Shown piece by piece: positions 11,927 through 23,693 of a stretch of DNA of 64,000 nucleotides. Position 1 is the stretch's first letter; every line of letters starts with the position of its first letter. This DNA is from Heterobasidion occidentale (lineage: Eukaryota; Basidiomycota; Agaricomycetes; Russulales; Bondarzewiaceae), in contig JBCAQO010000009.1 of the NCBI GenBank assembly GCA_039111635.1, positions 930,001 to 994,000 of the forward strand, read 5' to 3'. The notes beneath the pieces were generated by a model, which was not told where the DNA came from, ran no database searches, and worked only from the letters and a program-made list of their open reading frames with translations. Both the position numbers and the translations under genes were made by a program.

Positions 11927-13036
11927 GGCGAATTAGGAGGGGGACAGAGGGGGTGTGGGGGAGCAAAAATTATGGTTGTTGAGGGGTCGACACGGCGGCA
12001 AGCGACGAGCGGGAGGGGAGCGAGGGAGTAGCAGCAGGGGAGCGACTTGGACAGTAAAATGGATGAGGGGGAAACGGGCAACGTGGGGCGACTGATTTTG
12101 TATGACCGGGCGGCAGTGCTCGGTGGCTGACGTTGGAACTCCGCCGTGCAGCCTGGTACTCCGCCTAAACAGGAAAGATCGTGATTGCGCCCTACCGCTT
12201 GGGGAGAGCGTCGCTGGGAAGCCGGACCAAATGACCTTACACGAGGCCTCGAAGATACGATCCGCCCAAAACTCAATCCCAAGCGCCCCATCCAGCACCC
12301 AGCCTTGACGTGCCCGTCTCCACACTCGTACAAGCTGCCCCTTATCTGCGGCTTCCCGGTTCGAAGTGACGAGAACATTCCCACACAACACTATGACAAT
12401 GCCGACGTAGCCCGCGGCGACCCTTTGAGACAGTGCGCACAATTGTCGTCCGCGACGTCGTGCGCAGACCAATGGTCTCAACACATCACTTCCTTCATTC
12501 TAGCATAATAGTGCACGCTGCTAGCGCTCGGCTACGTTCACCGTATTGTTCTTGTGAAGTGGTCTGTGCGCCCTTCACATGCGATGCATGCCTGGGCCTG
12601 GTTCTTCCGAAAAGAAGCGCCAGCGACTACTTGCAGCAGACTACACCAGCAGCACGAATCAGACTTCTAAGGGGAATCCCCGCTTCCGCTCTTGTCCAGA
12701 AACACCCAGAACTCACAGCTTCCGGGCGCAAACCAGCAGGAATAGATGTGTTATGACGCACATGCTGATATCCAGCACAGGGGCACAACCAGGCTCCCCT
12801 AGGCCCCTAGTTGGTCCGAGGCCAAATTTCCCCACTGCCTCTATCAAACTTCCGATCACCTCATGGCTTACCACAAGGACCAAGTGCATTGGCATGCCCA
12901 TCTTACAGCTCAGCGTCGTTCGACGTGAGATGTAGAGAAACGTAGCATGTTGTTCACGAAGGCCTTGTACTGTAAACGGTAAGAAGCAGAAGGATACGAA
13001 CACGTTAAACACAACCATTCCCCGTCGGCTCTAGGC
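11927..13036. other. Intergenic region, no gene recognised
   Basis: 1.1 kb between the start of the PNRC-like gene and the stop of KGD2. It likely holds the promoter and 5' UTR of the former and the 3' UTR of the latter. Plus-strand frames at 12100-12935 are Arg/Ser/Pro-rich translations with no domain or splice logic and were not taken as genes. Confidence 0.5.
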
Positions 13037-15352
13037 TCACGCGAGGAGCATCTTGCGCGGATCCTCGATGTACTCCTTCACTTTCACTGCGCACGTCAAA
13101 TGCCAATCATGCCCAACGCCGCAAATCGCGTTTCAATCAAGAGAAAGCGTGGCCAAGAAATGCGGGGAAAGGGGGCGTTGCGGGCAGGACGATAAGCCCG
13201 ATCAATATTGGCCTAGGAACGAACAAAAAACCAAACACGTACCGAGGAAAGTGACGGCTTCCCGACCATCCAACAGCCGATGATCATACGTAAGCGCGAC
13301 AACCATGATGGGCCGCACGACGATCTGGCCGTTCACCACGACGGGACGCTCCTTGATCGCGTGCATGCCTATGGGGACGAGAACCGCAACGATCACCGTA
13401 AGCGAGTGCGTGGAATACGGTAGTTGTGCACAGGTGGAAGAAAATAGGGTGTTCGCATTGTTGACAGAACCAAACGATCAGGGGTGTTGTACGTACCGAG
13501 GACAGCAGCTTGCGGCAAGTTGATGATGGGAGTCCCATATAGAGATCCGAATACACCGCCATTGGATCTGAGAGCAGGTCTCAGGTGAGTACCCTACAGA
13601 TCAATGCACAAGAAACAAATACGCACATGGTGAACGACCCTCCAGCCATGTCCTCCAGCGTGAGCTTGCCATCCCTCGCCTATTCACACCACATCCGCAC
13701 GAACAATGCGCAGCGTACATCACAGTCAATCAGCCGATCGCTCGATCGCACACACACAAAACGTCTGGAAGACATACCTTCTTGCCTAGGGAGGCGATCT
13801 CCCGCTCAATGTCGACGAACGACATCCCTTCCGCATTTCTCAGGACAGGGGTGACCAGGCCCTTTGGTGTAGCGACGGCGACACTCAGGTCAACATAGTC
13901 ACGATACACGATCTCGTCGCCCTGCAGCCGCGCCGATCACACATAGCCGATAGCCGGACCATTCACGATTCACACAACAAAACCATCAGGAGACCACGCC
14001 TAGACAAGGCGATAAGCGCACGCACCTCGATCGACGCGTTCGCGGCAGGAATTTCCTTGAGCGCAAGACACGATGCATGTGCGAATGCACTCATGAATCC
14101 TAGCTTCACGCCGTGTGCGTCGAGTACTTCGTCCTTGTACTTCTTCCGCATCTCCATCAGCGATGACATGTCGATCTCGTTGAACGTTGTGAGGGACGCG
14201 GCGGCGTTCTGCGACTCCTTCAACCGCTCCGCGATGCGCTGCCGCATGCGGCTCATCTTGACCTAGCGTGGCGCAAAGACTTGAGGTGAACAAAGGCAGA
14301 GTCAAAGGCACACAAGACGTACTCGGGTCTCGTTGCGGCTACCTGCGACTTGCGGAGGAGGAGCTTTCTGCTCTTTCGAAGGTTTTGAGGTCTCCTTCAG
14401 CTCCTTCTTGCTGTCCTTCTTCTGTCCCTCTGTCGGCACACCACCTTGCACGCCACCGGACGGGGGTGGGGGAGGCGGCGTCTGCTTGTTCAACTGCTGG
14501 TCAGCAGGCTCTGCGGCGTCTTTCGTCTCCTCCGGGAGATCTTTGGGGGACTCAGACGATGAAGGAGAGGGTGTGGGGTCTGTCGGCGCTAGCAAAGGTA
14601 AACATAATCATTGCCAAATGAAAGAAAGGCCAAGATGAAAGAGCACGAACGTACCATCGCCAGCGGCGCCAGGCTCAAAACGGAAGAGATCTTGACCGAC
14701 GCTAACCGTGTCCTCTTCGTTCGCGAGAAACTCCGTGATCTTGCCGGCCGCGGGAGCGTTCACGGAGACGTCGATCTAACGAAACCGGGGGGAAATGGGT
14801 TCCATTGGTTCACGCACACTTAGAATTTGGAGCAAACTCTGTCTGCACACCTTGTCCGTCTCAATGGTCGCAACCTCCTCATCCGCCTCAACGGATTCGC
14901 CAACTTTCTTTAGCCACGACTTGAGCGTGCCCTCTGAGATGGACTCGGCCATCTGGGGCACTTTCACAGTCTCGGCTACAGATAGTCGGTAAATTCATTT
15001 GAACGTGCGGTGCGAGCAAGGCGTGCATGCGCATCGTTGATTGCGAGCAGACAGGAATAGGCGAGAGAAGAAAGTGTCAACCACGCAGCGGATAATTTCA
15101 TTGAATGACGTACCCTGCAAAAGATTCGTGGTGTGGAATTTTGCGCGTCTCGTGTGCGGAGCAGCGATATCCCTGAGCAAAATAAAAATGCAGCACGGGC
15201 ATTGTGGGCGAGCACGCAGTCAGTGCATCGTGATGATGCGAGCACGCTGGCAGGACGCACCAGCCTCGCGACAGCGCGATAGGGCTCACGGTTGCACTCC
15301 TCGAGAGCACAGCGCGCCCCCGGGCGAGTGCGATTACGCGTTTTGACAGCAT
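13037..15352 (-). CDS. KGD2: Dihydrolipoyllysine succinyltransferase, E2 of 2-oxoglutarate dehydrogenase
   Basis: It transfers the succinyl group from lipoyllysine to CoA in the mitochondrial TCA-cycle complex. Exon 1 (from ATG 15352) encodes an Arg-rich, Ser-rich targeting peptide starting [20 protein letters not shown], and exon 2 continues [12 protein letters not shown], typical of a mitochondrial presequence. The lipoyl domain follows: [15 protein letters not shown] and the lipoylation site [10 protein letters not shown] (about 14840-14970), then [17 protein letters not shown] Pro/Lys/Glu-rich linker (14300-14590) leads to the catalytic core starting with [16 protein letters not shown]. 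The core ends with the active-site motif [12 protein letters not shown] (His and Asp-Gly; about 13230-13280) and [14 protein letters not shown], stop at 13037-13039. As usual for this E2, there is no peripheral-subunit-binding domain. Exons are separated by many small introns, and some intervals (13400-13700) hold short exons. No break is seen. Confidence 0.93.
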
Positions 15353-15940
15353 TGCAGCCAAAGGCGATGGAGGGTAAAGAGAGGGAGTGGAGTGGAGAAG
15401 GTCGGAGGAGAGTGTTTGATGACGATGTCTGTTGCAGACTGTCTTCGGGTGGGCTCCGGCCCTTCTGTTTGTCGCGATTTGGACATGACGGGGGCAGTGA
15501 CGGCGCACACTCGGACAGCGGCCTTTCTTTCCTCCAATCACTGCTTTGCCCGGGTTCTCTTTCTGTCTCGCCTTGCCGCATGCTTTGTACGACAGCCGTC
15601 CAGGTTTCAGAGTCTCTGCCAATTTTCGGGCGACGAGAACGACGAGGGTCGACTCGAACCAATCATAGCCTGGCACTTTGGCATGTGCTCCTCGTATCAC
15701 GTGTGAAAAACGCGATCGCGTCGGGGACGTGTCGGACATCCACGACAGCGCGATTTCTCGTCAGCAATGCCATTCCCATCACCAGATTGGTTACTTGCGG
15801 GCAGCTTGGAGTGTCATATTGGCGCGCGACGATGAAGGTGGGCAGAAGAACAATAGGGCTACAAATGTCCAATATACAGCGAATAATGGTTAGTGTGTAC
15901 AGTATGCCGATTCAATCGTTGGGGGGTGATACCTCCATCT
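15353..15940. other. KGD2 upstream region
   Basis: 588 bp between KGD2 and the next minus-strand gene's stop. It probably holds the KGD2 promoter/5' UTR plus the neighbour's 3' UTR. C/T-rich tracts on the minus strand just upstream of the KGD2 ATG are typical of fungal promoters. Confidence 0.5.
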
Positions 15941-16814
15941 TCACGGAAAGGTCAAAATGAACTCCTTCATTGGCGCCTCCCAGCTGCACTGCGACAGCGC
16001 CCCCTCGTCGTCCGTCGCCCGCCCACCACAGGACTTTTCTAACAGCATAGCCGCCTGGGCCATGATATTCTTGAACCCCTCTTTCACGTTCTCCTCCCGT
16101 TTTCGCACATATGGCAAGTTCCTCAGCATGATCTCCGCGTCCTCCCCCGCCTCCGCATCGACACCCTTCTCGGCACTGGCCTTCGTCTGCGTGTCCACCT
16201 TCGCGCCCGCCGTCCACGGCGCAACGGGATGCCCGAATCGATACCACCGTACCATCCGCCGCATCGTCGCCGCCTTCATCACCGCGCTTTCGGCCTTTTC
16301 GTAGCTCTGGGATCCGGGCGCCGACAGGTCCGCCAAAAGCGCGCGCGTCTGGTTGTATGCGATGTACCGCAGCTTCGGGTAGAAGTGCACGAGCGAACCG
16401 GGCGTGCCGCAGACGACGGGGCAGTCGGGGTTCGGGCATCCAGGCGGGTCGACGCCGTTGCGCTGACACTTGCCGTGGAAGTACGAAGGGAATATGGCGG
16501 TCTCCATGGCTGCGTACGACCTGCTCTTGTAGGTGTCGAGAATGGGCCTGAGGTAAGACATGGTCTGGGCGGTGCTTGGGTGCTGTGGGAGCAGCTTCTG
16601 TGATATTTGTTGCGACTGAAGATGGGGAGAAGGAATGAGCAGTTAAAGTGATACAGAAGCGTGCTATTCTCACAACACTCTCAAAGACGGTCTGGATGTG
16701 CTCAGTGTAGTTACCGAGGAACGCATTCGTGATCTGGACGATGCAGTCGCCTTCACATGCGCTGACGGCGACCGGCGCTGCAAAGAGAAGGAGAGAGAAG
16801 AAAGACGTATACAT
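15941..16814 (-). CDS. Secreted protein of unknown function
   Basis: I do not recognise the family. ATG 16814 opens a signal peptide (MYTSFFSLLLFAAPVAVSA) followed by CEGDCIVQITNAFLGNYTEHIQTVFESV. A first intron of about 60 nt and a short exon (about 16560-16620) join to a long exon ending at 15941-15943. The mature protein is about 250 residues. Cysteines cluster in CQRNGVDPPGCPNPDCPVVCG, suggesting a disulfide-stabilised head. The rest is predicted mostly helical and includes Ala/Lys/Glu-rich stretches (TKASAEKGVDAEAGEDAEIM) and a final Cys pair near SCGG and QCSW. No catalytic motif is evident. A possible N-glycosylation site is NYT. It sits 0.6 kb downstream of KGD2 on the same strand with no functional link that I can see. 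Confidence 0.75.
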
Positions 16815-17407
16815 CAAGATCCCTATAAACCAGATAGAGTAAAATGCACAGCGGCGGGAAAGGTTTCACAGGATGGGAGATGGAGAACAATTTCGGCCGC
16901 GTGCAGTACGCGGGTACGCGACTCAGTTGCCAAACAAACAACACCAGACGTTCCAGCGGCACGTGAGTCCCAAGACCGGTAGAAATCAAGTCGACGGGAT
17001 CGTCCATCCTTCGGGCCTTCAGGGTGACAAGCATAGATGTTGTCAGAGGGCAAAGGATATAAATTTCATGATCTTACCCGGCAAAGTGTGAAATAGGATC
17101 TTACTGAGAGGGCTCGGAGCGCATTCATACAGAACCCTGAAGTACTGCCCGAAGCCAATTTGAGGGACGACATGCTTCGGCGCGTGGAGAGCAAGCGAGA
17201 GGGTTCATCTTGAAGGCACTGAGACATTAATGAAATACCATGCCAGCTCGTTCATTTGCTTTGATACAGCACAATACAAAGAAAGCGATCTGGAAACGCC
17301 GTATTCAGAACATTAAACAGGAAAATAGATTATGAACTTCGAATTCTGCAATTAAGAATTGTCGAGTATACCAGTGACGAAGATAGCGACTACGTACTAG
17401 AATAATG
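16815..17407. other. Intergenic region, no gene recognised
   Basis: About 0.6 kb separating the secreted-protein gene from the FAD oxidase stop. Frames here are short and unlike known families. Promoter and 3' UTR content is likely. Confidence 0.5.
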
Positions 17408-19442
17408 TCAGAACTTGAAGCCGCCAGCCAGACCCATGACGTTATTAGGGTCATACCTCTGCTTGATAGCATGTAGCCTCTCAACGTGGGAGCCGTACAT
17501 GGCCTGAAGCGGCGTGTCGCTGGCACGATGTTCGGATACAATGATGCCCCCGTGAGATTCTGCCCCTCCGCAATGGCAACCCTAGCCAGGCGGTCACCGC
17601 CAGCCTGCAAGCCAGCCAAGATGCTCTTGTCGGCACTAGCATCGTCCCACAAAGCCCAGCTGTTGATCGGTGCATGGAATGAAGAGCGGTCCGCAGGCCA
17701 AGCAGACTCTAGACCGTGTGATAGGTAGTTAGGAAGGTTTTGCCAAATCATGAACATGACCAGAGTTGCGGAGAGGGGTTCCAGAGCCTGTCCCACAAAC
17801 TAGCTCGAGTGATGAGCGCCGAAGTAAGTGTTGCGCTCCATGATCAGATGTAACCAGTTCTTACATACAGCAGTCTCGTTTGCGATGGAATCCAAAAAGG
17901 ACTTTGAGAAGCTTTGAACTTCGGTATCGTCAAAGCGAAGCTGCAGACGAATCAGGATCACCCACGGGACATGTCAAAGAAACAGATAGGCATACCGGGT
18001 ACCCGATGCGGGAGGACTCCCAAAGTTTAACATTTGTATAAAGTCGAGTGTGGCAGGAGTGCCTTGCAGCTTTGGGATAGCTAAAATCTCATCGAAGATG
18101 CCGGCTGGTGGACTCGGACCGTCGTAGAAGACAGTAATCTCAAAGCTCAACTGATGTAGGTCGGTACAACGTCTCGATGAACAATATCGAGAACAGCACT
18201 CACGGTCGAGTCCAGATACCTATACTGTGTAACAATGGTAGCCTTCGGATCGGTAGTTCTTGAGAAAAAATTCGCGACGGCAGTATTGAGAGCGTTCTGC
18301 GATTCTCCCGGGATGAGTAGCTCGCCGGCCTGGAGGAGGACGAGTAAGAAGTGGATTAAATGAATTGAAAGGGAGAAATTCTGAGGCCTCCTCACCCATA
18401 TTTTGCCGAGTTCGTACGTTCGGAACGTGAACTTGGTCACGATTCCCTGTCAAAGAACAGAATACTCCATTGGTCAATGTTCTTTGAGTCTGTGTGACAC
18501 TCACAAAATTATTGTAGCCACCCTTCATAAGGTTGTCAGCAAGTAGGATTGATGGACAGACAAAAACGCACCTTGAGGGCAAAGAAAAGATCTTCACTTG
18601 CCTCCGTCACTGTCGTGACAGTTCCGTTCGGTAACACGAGCTGTATGCGACCACACTATCGATAGTCTCCCCATATTGATTTGACCACCAATTCACTCCT
18701 GAAATATGAGGATAAAAAATCAGAGGTAATGGACAGTCAGGCGAGTATCGTACCGCCCCCTAAAGTTTGACCTGCAACGCCAACGCCGGCCGCTCTCGCT
18801 CCGCACACGGTACGGTTGATTGCATTCAAGATTGTGTAGACAGTTTCCCAACGGACCCCCGCGCCAATGTCGGCTGTCAATGTCTCTTCACTATAAACGA
18901 TTTCGGAGAATCTCGTCATAGCGATTTGGACGCCAGTTGTTGAAGAGAAGCCAAGATTCGAGGAATGGCCACCACCTTTCACCTGAGAGGCGTCATTCTA
19001 CCAGTGCCCAACCCCTTATCTCACCAATCCAATGTACTTACTGCAAATGGTACTCTAGTTTGCCCCAATAGTCGTAACTGAATATCACGAGATAGATGGG
19101 CACAACAACCAAGTTGTAAAAAAGGAGAACTCACAATAACTGCCACATCGGAAACACTGCCTGGTTCAACGGAACATGTTGCGTTCTGGCTACTCGACAC
19201 CATAAAATGCTCTATATCATTAGTATAATTGGTCGACCCTGGAGTCGTTGGCATCAGCAGGCTGCGCGATACGTTCTCGTCTCAAACTTACCAGGATAAA
19301 ATACACTTGATTCGGGGGAAATAGCATCGGCTATGGCATGGCAAGTGCCTACAATTGAAGGCGGGTTCGAGTGAGCTTTGACGAAGCTATTTAAAACGAC
19401 CACGATCAGCCAAGATGAGCAGAGGATGTTCCCAGGCGACAT
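17408..19442 (-). CDS. Secreted FAD-linked oxidase, berberine bridge enzyme-like
   Basis: A PCMH-type FAD flavoprotein of the BBE-like class, which oxidises sugars, alcohols or secondary metabolites with oxygen as acceptor. ATG 19442 starts a signal peptide (MSPGNILCSSWLIVVVLNSFVKA). The N-terminus then has STNYTNDIEHFMVSSSQNATC and VEPGSVSDVAVI. The FAD domain shows KGGGHSSNLGFSSTTGV, whose His fits the usual 8-alpha-histidyl attachment site, then ETLTADIGAGVRWETVY and RAAGVGVAGQTLGGG (18737-18982). I see no Cys at the second (6-S-cysteinyl) position, so single attachment is likely. The C-terminus is the BBE signature YDPNNVMGLAGGFKF with stop at 17408-17410. Numerous small introns interrupt the gene. 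It lies close to a divergent FAD monooxygenase, which could mean shared oxidative metabolism; that is inference only. Confidence 0.85.
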
Positions 19443-19573
19443 AGTATTCTAAAAAAACCCACCTTGATCTCCCTGCTTTTAAGATACTCCGTCAGAGTGC
19501 AGACGCCGTCCAGCATCATCAAGCTGGTCACAATGCCTCGCACATCACAATGCTCCATTTAGTACCGTGCTTA

Positions 19574-20390
19574 CTACCGTACTGTCTCCAAGTCGACTGT
19601 ACCCTGGAGCTTTCTAAAGGCGGACTTAGCCGGCATATCAGCCCTGACTGAGGCGTTATAATGTGCGAGGCTTTGGTTGTGTGCCTTGGAACTGACAAAC
19701 TGGTCAATGTCGAGGCACTGAAGATGTGAAGGAATGATTTGGCTTACCGCGTCGTAAGTGCCACACGTATGAAGCTGCATTCGTCAACTCTCCCATGAAC
19801 ATATTCCATGAACGTCATGCTTACCTCGTCAGCTGCCAAGATTTGGCATCTATTGAAGTAATCGAGTAGCATGATGGTTACTGGTGTTCCAAACTTTTCG
19901 ACCACCTAGCGCACGGCGCACGCCTTCGCGGGAGAAGAGAGCAACTGACACAATACAGAAGAGACTGGGAATCAGTGCATTGACTGATAGATATAATCCC
20001 AGCCATGGAGCCCATAGAACAGGGACATGCATTGATGCATCGTGTTGCGCGAAAGGTAGATATGTGCTATTATAAGACCAGTCAGTGATAGCGGCGTCAG
20101 CGCAGTGTCAAGGCCAATAATACATAGATGCTACTGATCACGAAGTTCCCACTTACACGAGATTCAGGCAAGCCTTGTGCTTGAGAGCTTGAGATTGGAC
20201 GACTGCTTTTCAAGGACAGGTGGAACGAACATATATATCACTCTTTCGAGCGCTCCAGGACGTAGTTCCCGGAGAACTTCTGGGTGCGGTCGGGCAGTAC
20301 GGAGGAAATTTGGATATGGTTTTACCCAGAAAGTGACAAATATGGCATGATCTGAGACCGAATATCTGACTGATCTTTGAGGCCGACTCT
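19574..20390 (-). CDS. Unrecognised spliced gene (start uncertain)
   Basis: A chain of protein-like exons with good splice sites sits between the two FAD enzymes. Reading on the minus strand, an exon near 20165-20200 gives ALKHKACLNLV. An intron with GTAAGT donor leads to TYLPFAQHDASMHVPVLW and APWLGLYLSVNALIPSLFCI (20060-19955). A ~50-nt intron ends in GCTAG, then VVEKFGTPVTIMLLDYF and NRCQILAADE. Next come a mini-exon LHTCGTYDA and a last exon from CLDIDQFVSSKAHNQSLAHY to TVDLETVR, with TAG at 19574-19576. Consistent phases over four junctions argue for a real gene. The 5' exons (20200-20390) are unclear; ATG candidates exist near 20350. I cannot name the family. It is mostly helical, with one hydrophobic segment (WLGLYLSVNALIPSLFCI) too short to be sure of a membrane span. 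Confidence 0.45.
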
Positions 20391-20542
20391 CAGTCAATTC
20401 ACGCTACTCGACTTGTTTACAGTAATGCGGCGCCTCGTCAATTTTAGCTCTGGCAGATCGCCATGTGAGCCCTGCTGGCCTGATGTGGTGGGCCTTCTAT
20501 CCCCAAACAGCTCTCGGTGTTCTGTAAACACACTACGACTAG

Positions 20543-22727
20543 GATGACCCCTCCAGCCATCTTGATTGTCCGCCCAGCTCTCTCTTTTACATTTCTCAAG
20601 CTAATTCTCGTTACAATTTCTAGGTTGGCGGCGGACCATCAGGTCTCATAGCAGCTCTCACACTACGAAAGAACGGCATACCAATCCGTATCATCGACCG
20701 CAGAGATGCGTTTCCTGAAGCGATCCGGGGGACATCTATCCAGGTGCATATAGCCCATGCAGAAACTGACCATATATAATGCTTACATTGCGAATCACCA
20801 GCCTCGAACGCTGGAGGTACTAGAGTCGCTTGGGGTGCTAGAGGATGTCATGTCTATCTCGACGCCGCCCTACTTGATGGCTGTGCATGGCGTCGGAAAG
20901 GAGATCTTGCAGGAGATCAAGTGGGCTGACGAGGTGGATGAGAATCCCGGGATACCATACGTTAGTGGTTTTCTCTATTTAACCTGGCAGTGCTTGATTC
21001 GTCGATGCAACAAGGTGGGTCCGATCAACTTGCACCAATCTATGTTCGAGGATGTTTTGCGAAAGAATCTCGAGAAATTGGGCACTAAGGTGGAATTGGG
21101 CGTGGAATTGGTTGGATTCGAGCAAAGCAAAGACAAGGTCATCGCGCGTATCAAGAGTGATGAGGGAGAAATTGCGCAGGAATTCCAATACATTGTCGGC
21201 GCCGACGGCGCCAGAGGTATGTTTTCAGATGACTGATGCACCCATCAAAAATTAACGTTCGACTCCGAATTAGGATCGATGCGTAGATTGCTGGGCCTTT
21301 CATTCTTAGGGGAGACTAAGGAGAGCGACAAGATGTTTGTCGCTAACGTCGAATGCACAGACATTGACCGCACGGTAACTACTTTGATCGGAAGCATCGA
21401 CGGAATCTCACTTTTCTTCATAGCACTGGCATCGGTGGGGCGAGTTCGGCGTGAAAATGTGCGCAGGTTCTTTGCTCAATGGTCACATAGTACAATTGAC
21501 TGAGCGGATCGTAGCTTCTTCATGAAGCCGGTGCCTCCCGCACCTACATTCCATATCCAGGCTATGGGTGTCGAGCTCCCGAACCCCGCTCCTCAGGATG
21601 ATCAAGGCATCCAAGCGATGTTCAACGACATCAGCAAGTCGACTGATATACAGCTTCGGAACACGTCATGGGTATCAGAATGGAGGTAAACTCTTGCCTG
21701 TTCATCCATCTGTTTGAGCTGAAAAACGATTGCACGTCATGACAGAGCTAATATTCGGATGGCCAACAAGTTCAGCGTAGGGCGTGTCTTCTTGGTTGGT
21801 GGTATGGTGCACTGTCCTAACATGCAGTTAAAATCGTACTCACGACTTCAACAGATAGCGCACACTGTCATTCTCCAGCGGGTGGCCAAGGTACCAACAC
21901 TGGCGTCATGGATGCGGTAAAGCACCCTCTCCCACTATCAGGCATAACATTATTCCCATTCTCATTTCACCTCGTACACCTAGTTTAACGTGTCGTGGAA
22001 ATTAGCCCTTGTCCAGAAACACCTCGCCTCCCCCAGCCTTCTCGATACATACGAAGCCGAGCGGATGCCGGTCGTAGCCGAGATGCTCCATCTGACGAAT
22101 GAGCTACATCATCTGGCATTTAGCCGCATGCCACCCTCAACGCTTGAGGCGGGTAGGAGCGAGGGCAGACCAGGCGATCCGATGTGGAGGCCCAAGCAGG
22201 GTCTACTGCTCGGAGTCAATTATCGGTGGAGCCCAATTGTATTGGAAGGAAGAGAGTTTGAGGGAGAAGAGACATTGGTAGAGAAGAGCCCATATGGGGT
22301 TGCGGGAGATATGATTCGGGCTGGCGACCGTGCACCGGACGCGACGATATTCAAGTTAAAGCCGGCAGAGGAAGAAACAAGGTTGTTCAAGGTCATTGGG
22401 GGTGGCAATTTGCACACCATCCTCGTCTTCGCTGGGCGCCAGCCGAGAGATTTGGATGCTGAAGTCCAGGATATGATCAAGTATCGTCAGGCCGGAATCG
22501 CCTCGATCAACCTGCTCGCCCCGTCCGCTTCGACACCTCAAGACATTCGGGGCGTAGGTCACTATGTAGACGCTAGGGGAAATGCGTACGCGGGATATGA
22601 GGTGAGCGAGGACCAGACCACGTATGTGGTGATTAGGCCGGATGGAATGATTGGGGCGTATGCGACGAGCGTGGCGCAAGTGCATCGTTTTTTCTCTCTG
22701 ATCATGTCTGAAGGTGTTTCGATGTGA
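20543..22727 (+). CDS. FAD-dependent aromatic monooxygenase, phenol hydroxylase-like
   Basis: A class A flavoprotein hydroxylase (PHBH fold, phenol 2-monooxygenase group) that uses NAD(P)H and O2 to hydroxylate phenolic substrates in the cytosol. Exon 1 encodes MTPPAILI, and exon 2 begins VGGGPSGLIAALTLRKNG, so the dinucleotide-binding GxGxxG spans the first junction. That intron (20568-20623) has the odd donor GTCCGC. PRTLEVLESLGVLEDV follows, then the DG motif YIVGADGARG (about 21190), and the FAD-ribityl GD motif split by an intron: RVFLVGD then SAHCHSPAGGQGTNTGVMDA (21780-21920), continuing FNVSWKLALV. The last exon (21990-22727) holds the C-terminal thioredoxin-like domain with GDRAPDATIF and TTYVVIRPDGMIGAY. 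Length is near 600 residues, normal for the family. The exon around 21430-21510 contains an in-frame stop as read directly, so a short intron or single-base error is needed there. Confidence 0.85.
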
Positions 22728-23693
22728 GTGTCTGGCTTTCTTTTGGAATCTGTGTCAAGGATACGTTCCCATTCACATTTGTCCTTTATTTCGTAGTAAT
22801 TGAACGATTCCGCTGCCTTCGTTTGTTGTAGGATAGTTTCCAGGTGTGTCCAAGTATATGAGTTTGGACCCACAGCCCTGATCGAATCTTTGGCTGGGCA
22901 GTGAATATATAAGTCCCACGAGCCCTGAAAGAACTGTACATGCCTGCAAATGCCTAGTGCTCACGTTACAACCATCACTGCTTTCATCACTGCTTGATTT
23001 CTGACGACCACAAGGTAAATTATCCTACACAGATGGAACTGTGTAGGATAGAAGACAGGCGACAAGTGCTACACACCGTTTTAGACCAATCTGTATACGG
23101 CGAGTTGACACCATCATCATAGAGTTCGAAACTCTTGCAGTCTCCTGAGGTAGATGTTCCTTTCCATTCGCGACTACGCTCTTTCCCGTAGCAAGTTGCG
23201 GATAGTAACGAACTGCATTCATTCCGTGTGTGCAAAAATGATGGACTATGCGGGCGCCATCGAGCTCCACTTGTCTCCTTTGAGATGCGAACCCATGCCA
23301 TTGTGAGTTGATCTCATCCATTCTTGAATCTCAGCGCATCCATGAATTCACCGATATATATATAGAGAGTGATGGTGTATCTGGTCACAGATCCTAGACG
23401 GACTGGCACAGTTCAGATTTTTGGTGCTGCATCAACTGGCTATCTCTGAGCCTATTACTGACTACATCTAACCTTATGTGAGTGAACAGCGCGGCGTCAA
23501 GTGGAGACCATCCTTTATCTGGACCTCCAACTGTCGTAACGAGCGCCCCGGAATGTCCGCGGTACATATACGCACGCCGTTTACCTCCCTTGCTTTCATC
23601 GCCCTTCCCGCCCCTTCGCCGTACATCACATTTGTATATACTTCCGTCTCTTCCACAGCTCTTGATTTCGTCCCCGCACATCGCGCAGGACTC
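22728..23693. other. Intergenic region, no gene recognised
   Basis: About 1 kb between two plus-strand genes. It contains a short inverted repeat around 23025-23050 (cctacacag ... ctgtgtagg) and a TA-rich tract near 23355. No coding signal was recognised; promoter of the DUF6534 gene is expected at the right side. Confidence 0.5.

Noticed and set aside
11559..12031. Plus-strand frames opposite the PNRC-like exon 1
   Set aside because: They are antisense shadows of a Ser/Pro/Arg-rich exon, full of Arg/Gly/Trp.
14302..14638. Plus-strand Ser/Phe/Gly-rich frame over the KGD2 linker
   Set aside because: Antisense of the Pro/Lys-rich E2 linker.
23025..23050. Inverted repeat cctacacag/ctgtgtagg as terminator or mobile-element end
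   Set aside because: Isolated, no transposase or target-site duplication nearby; fungal genes do not use such terminators.
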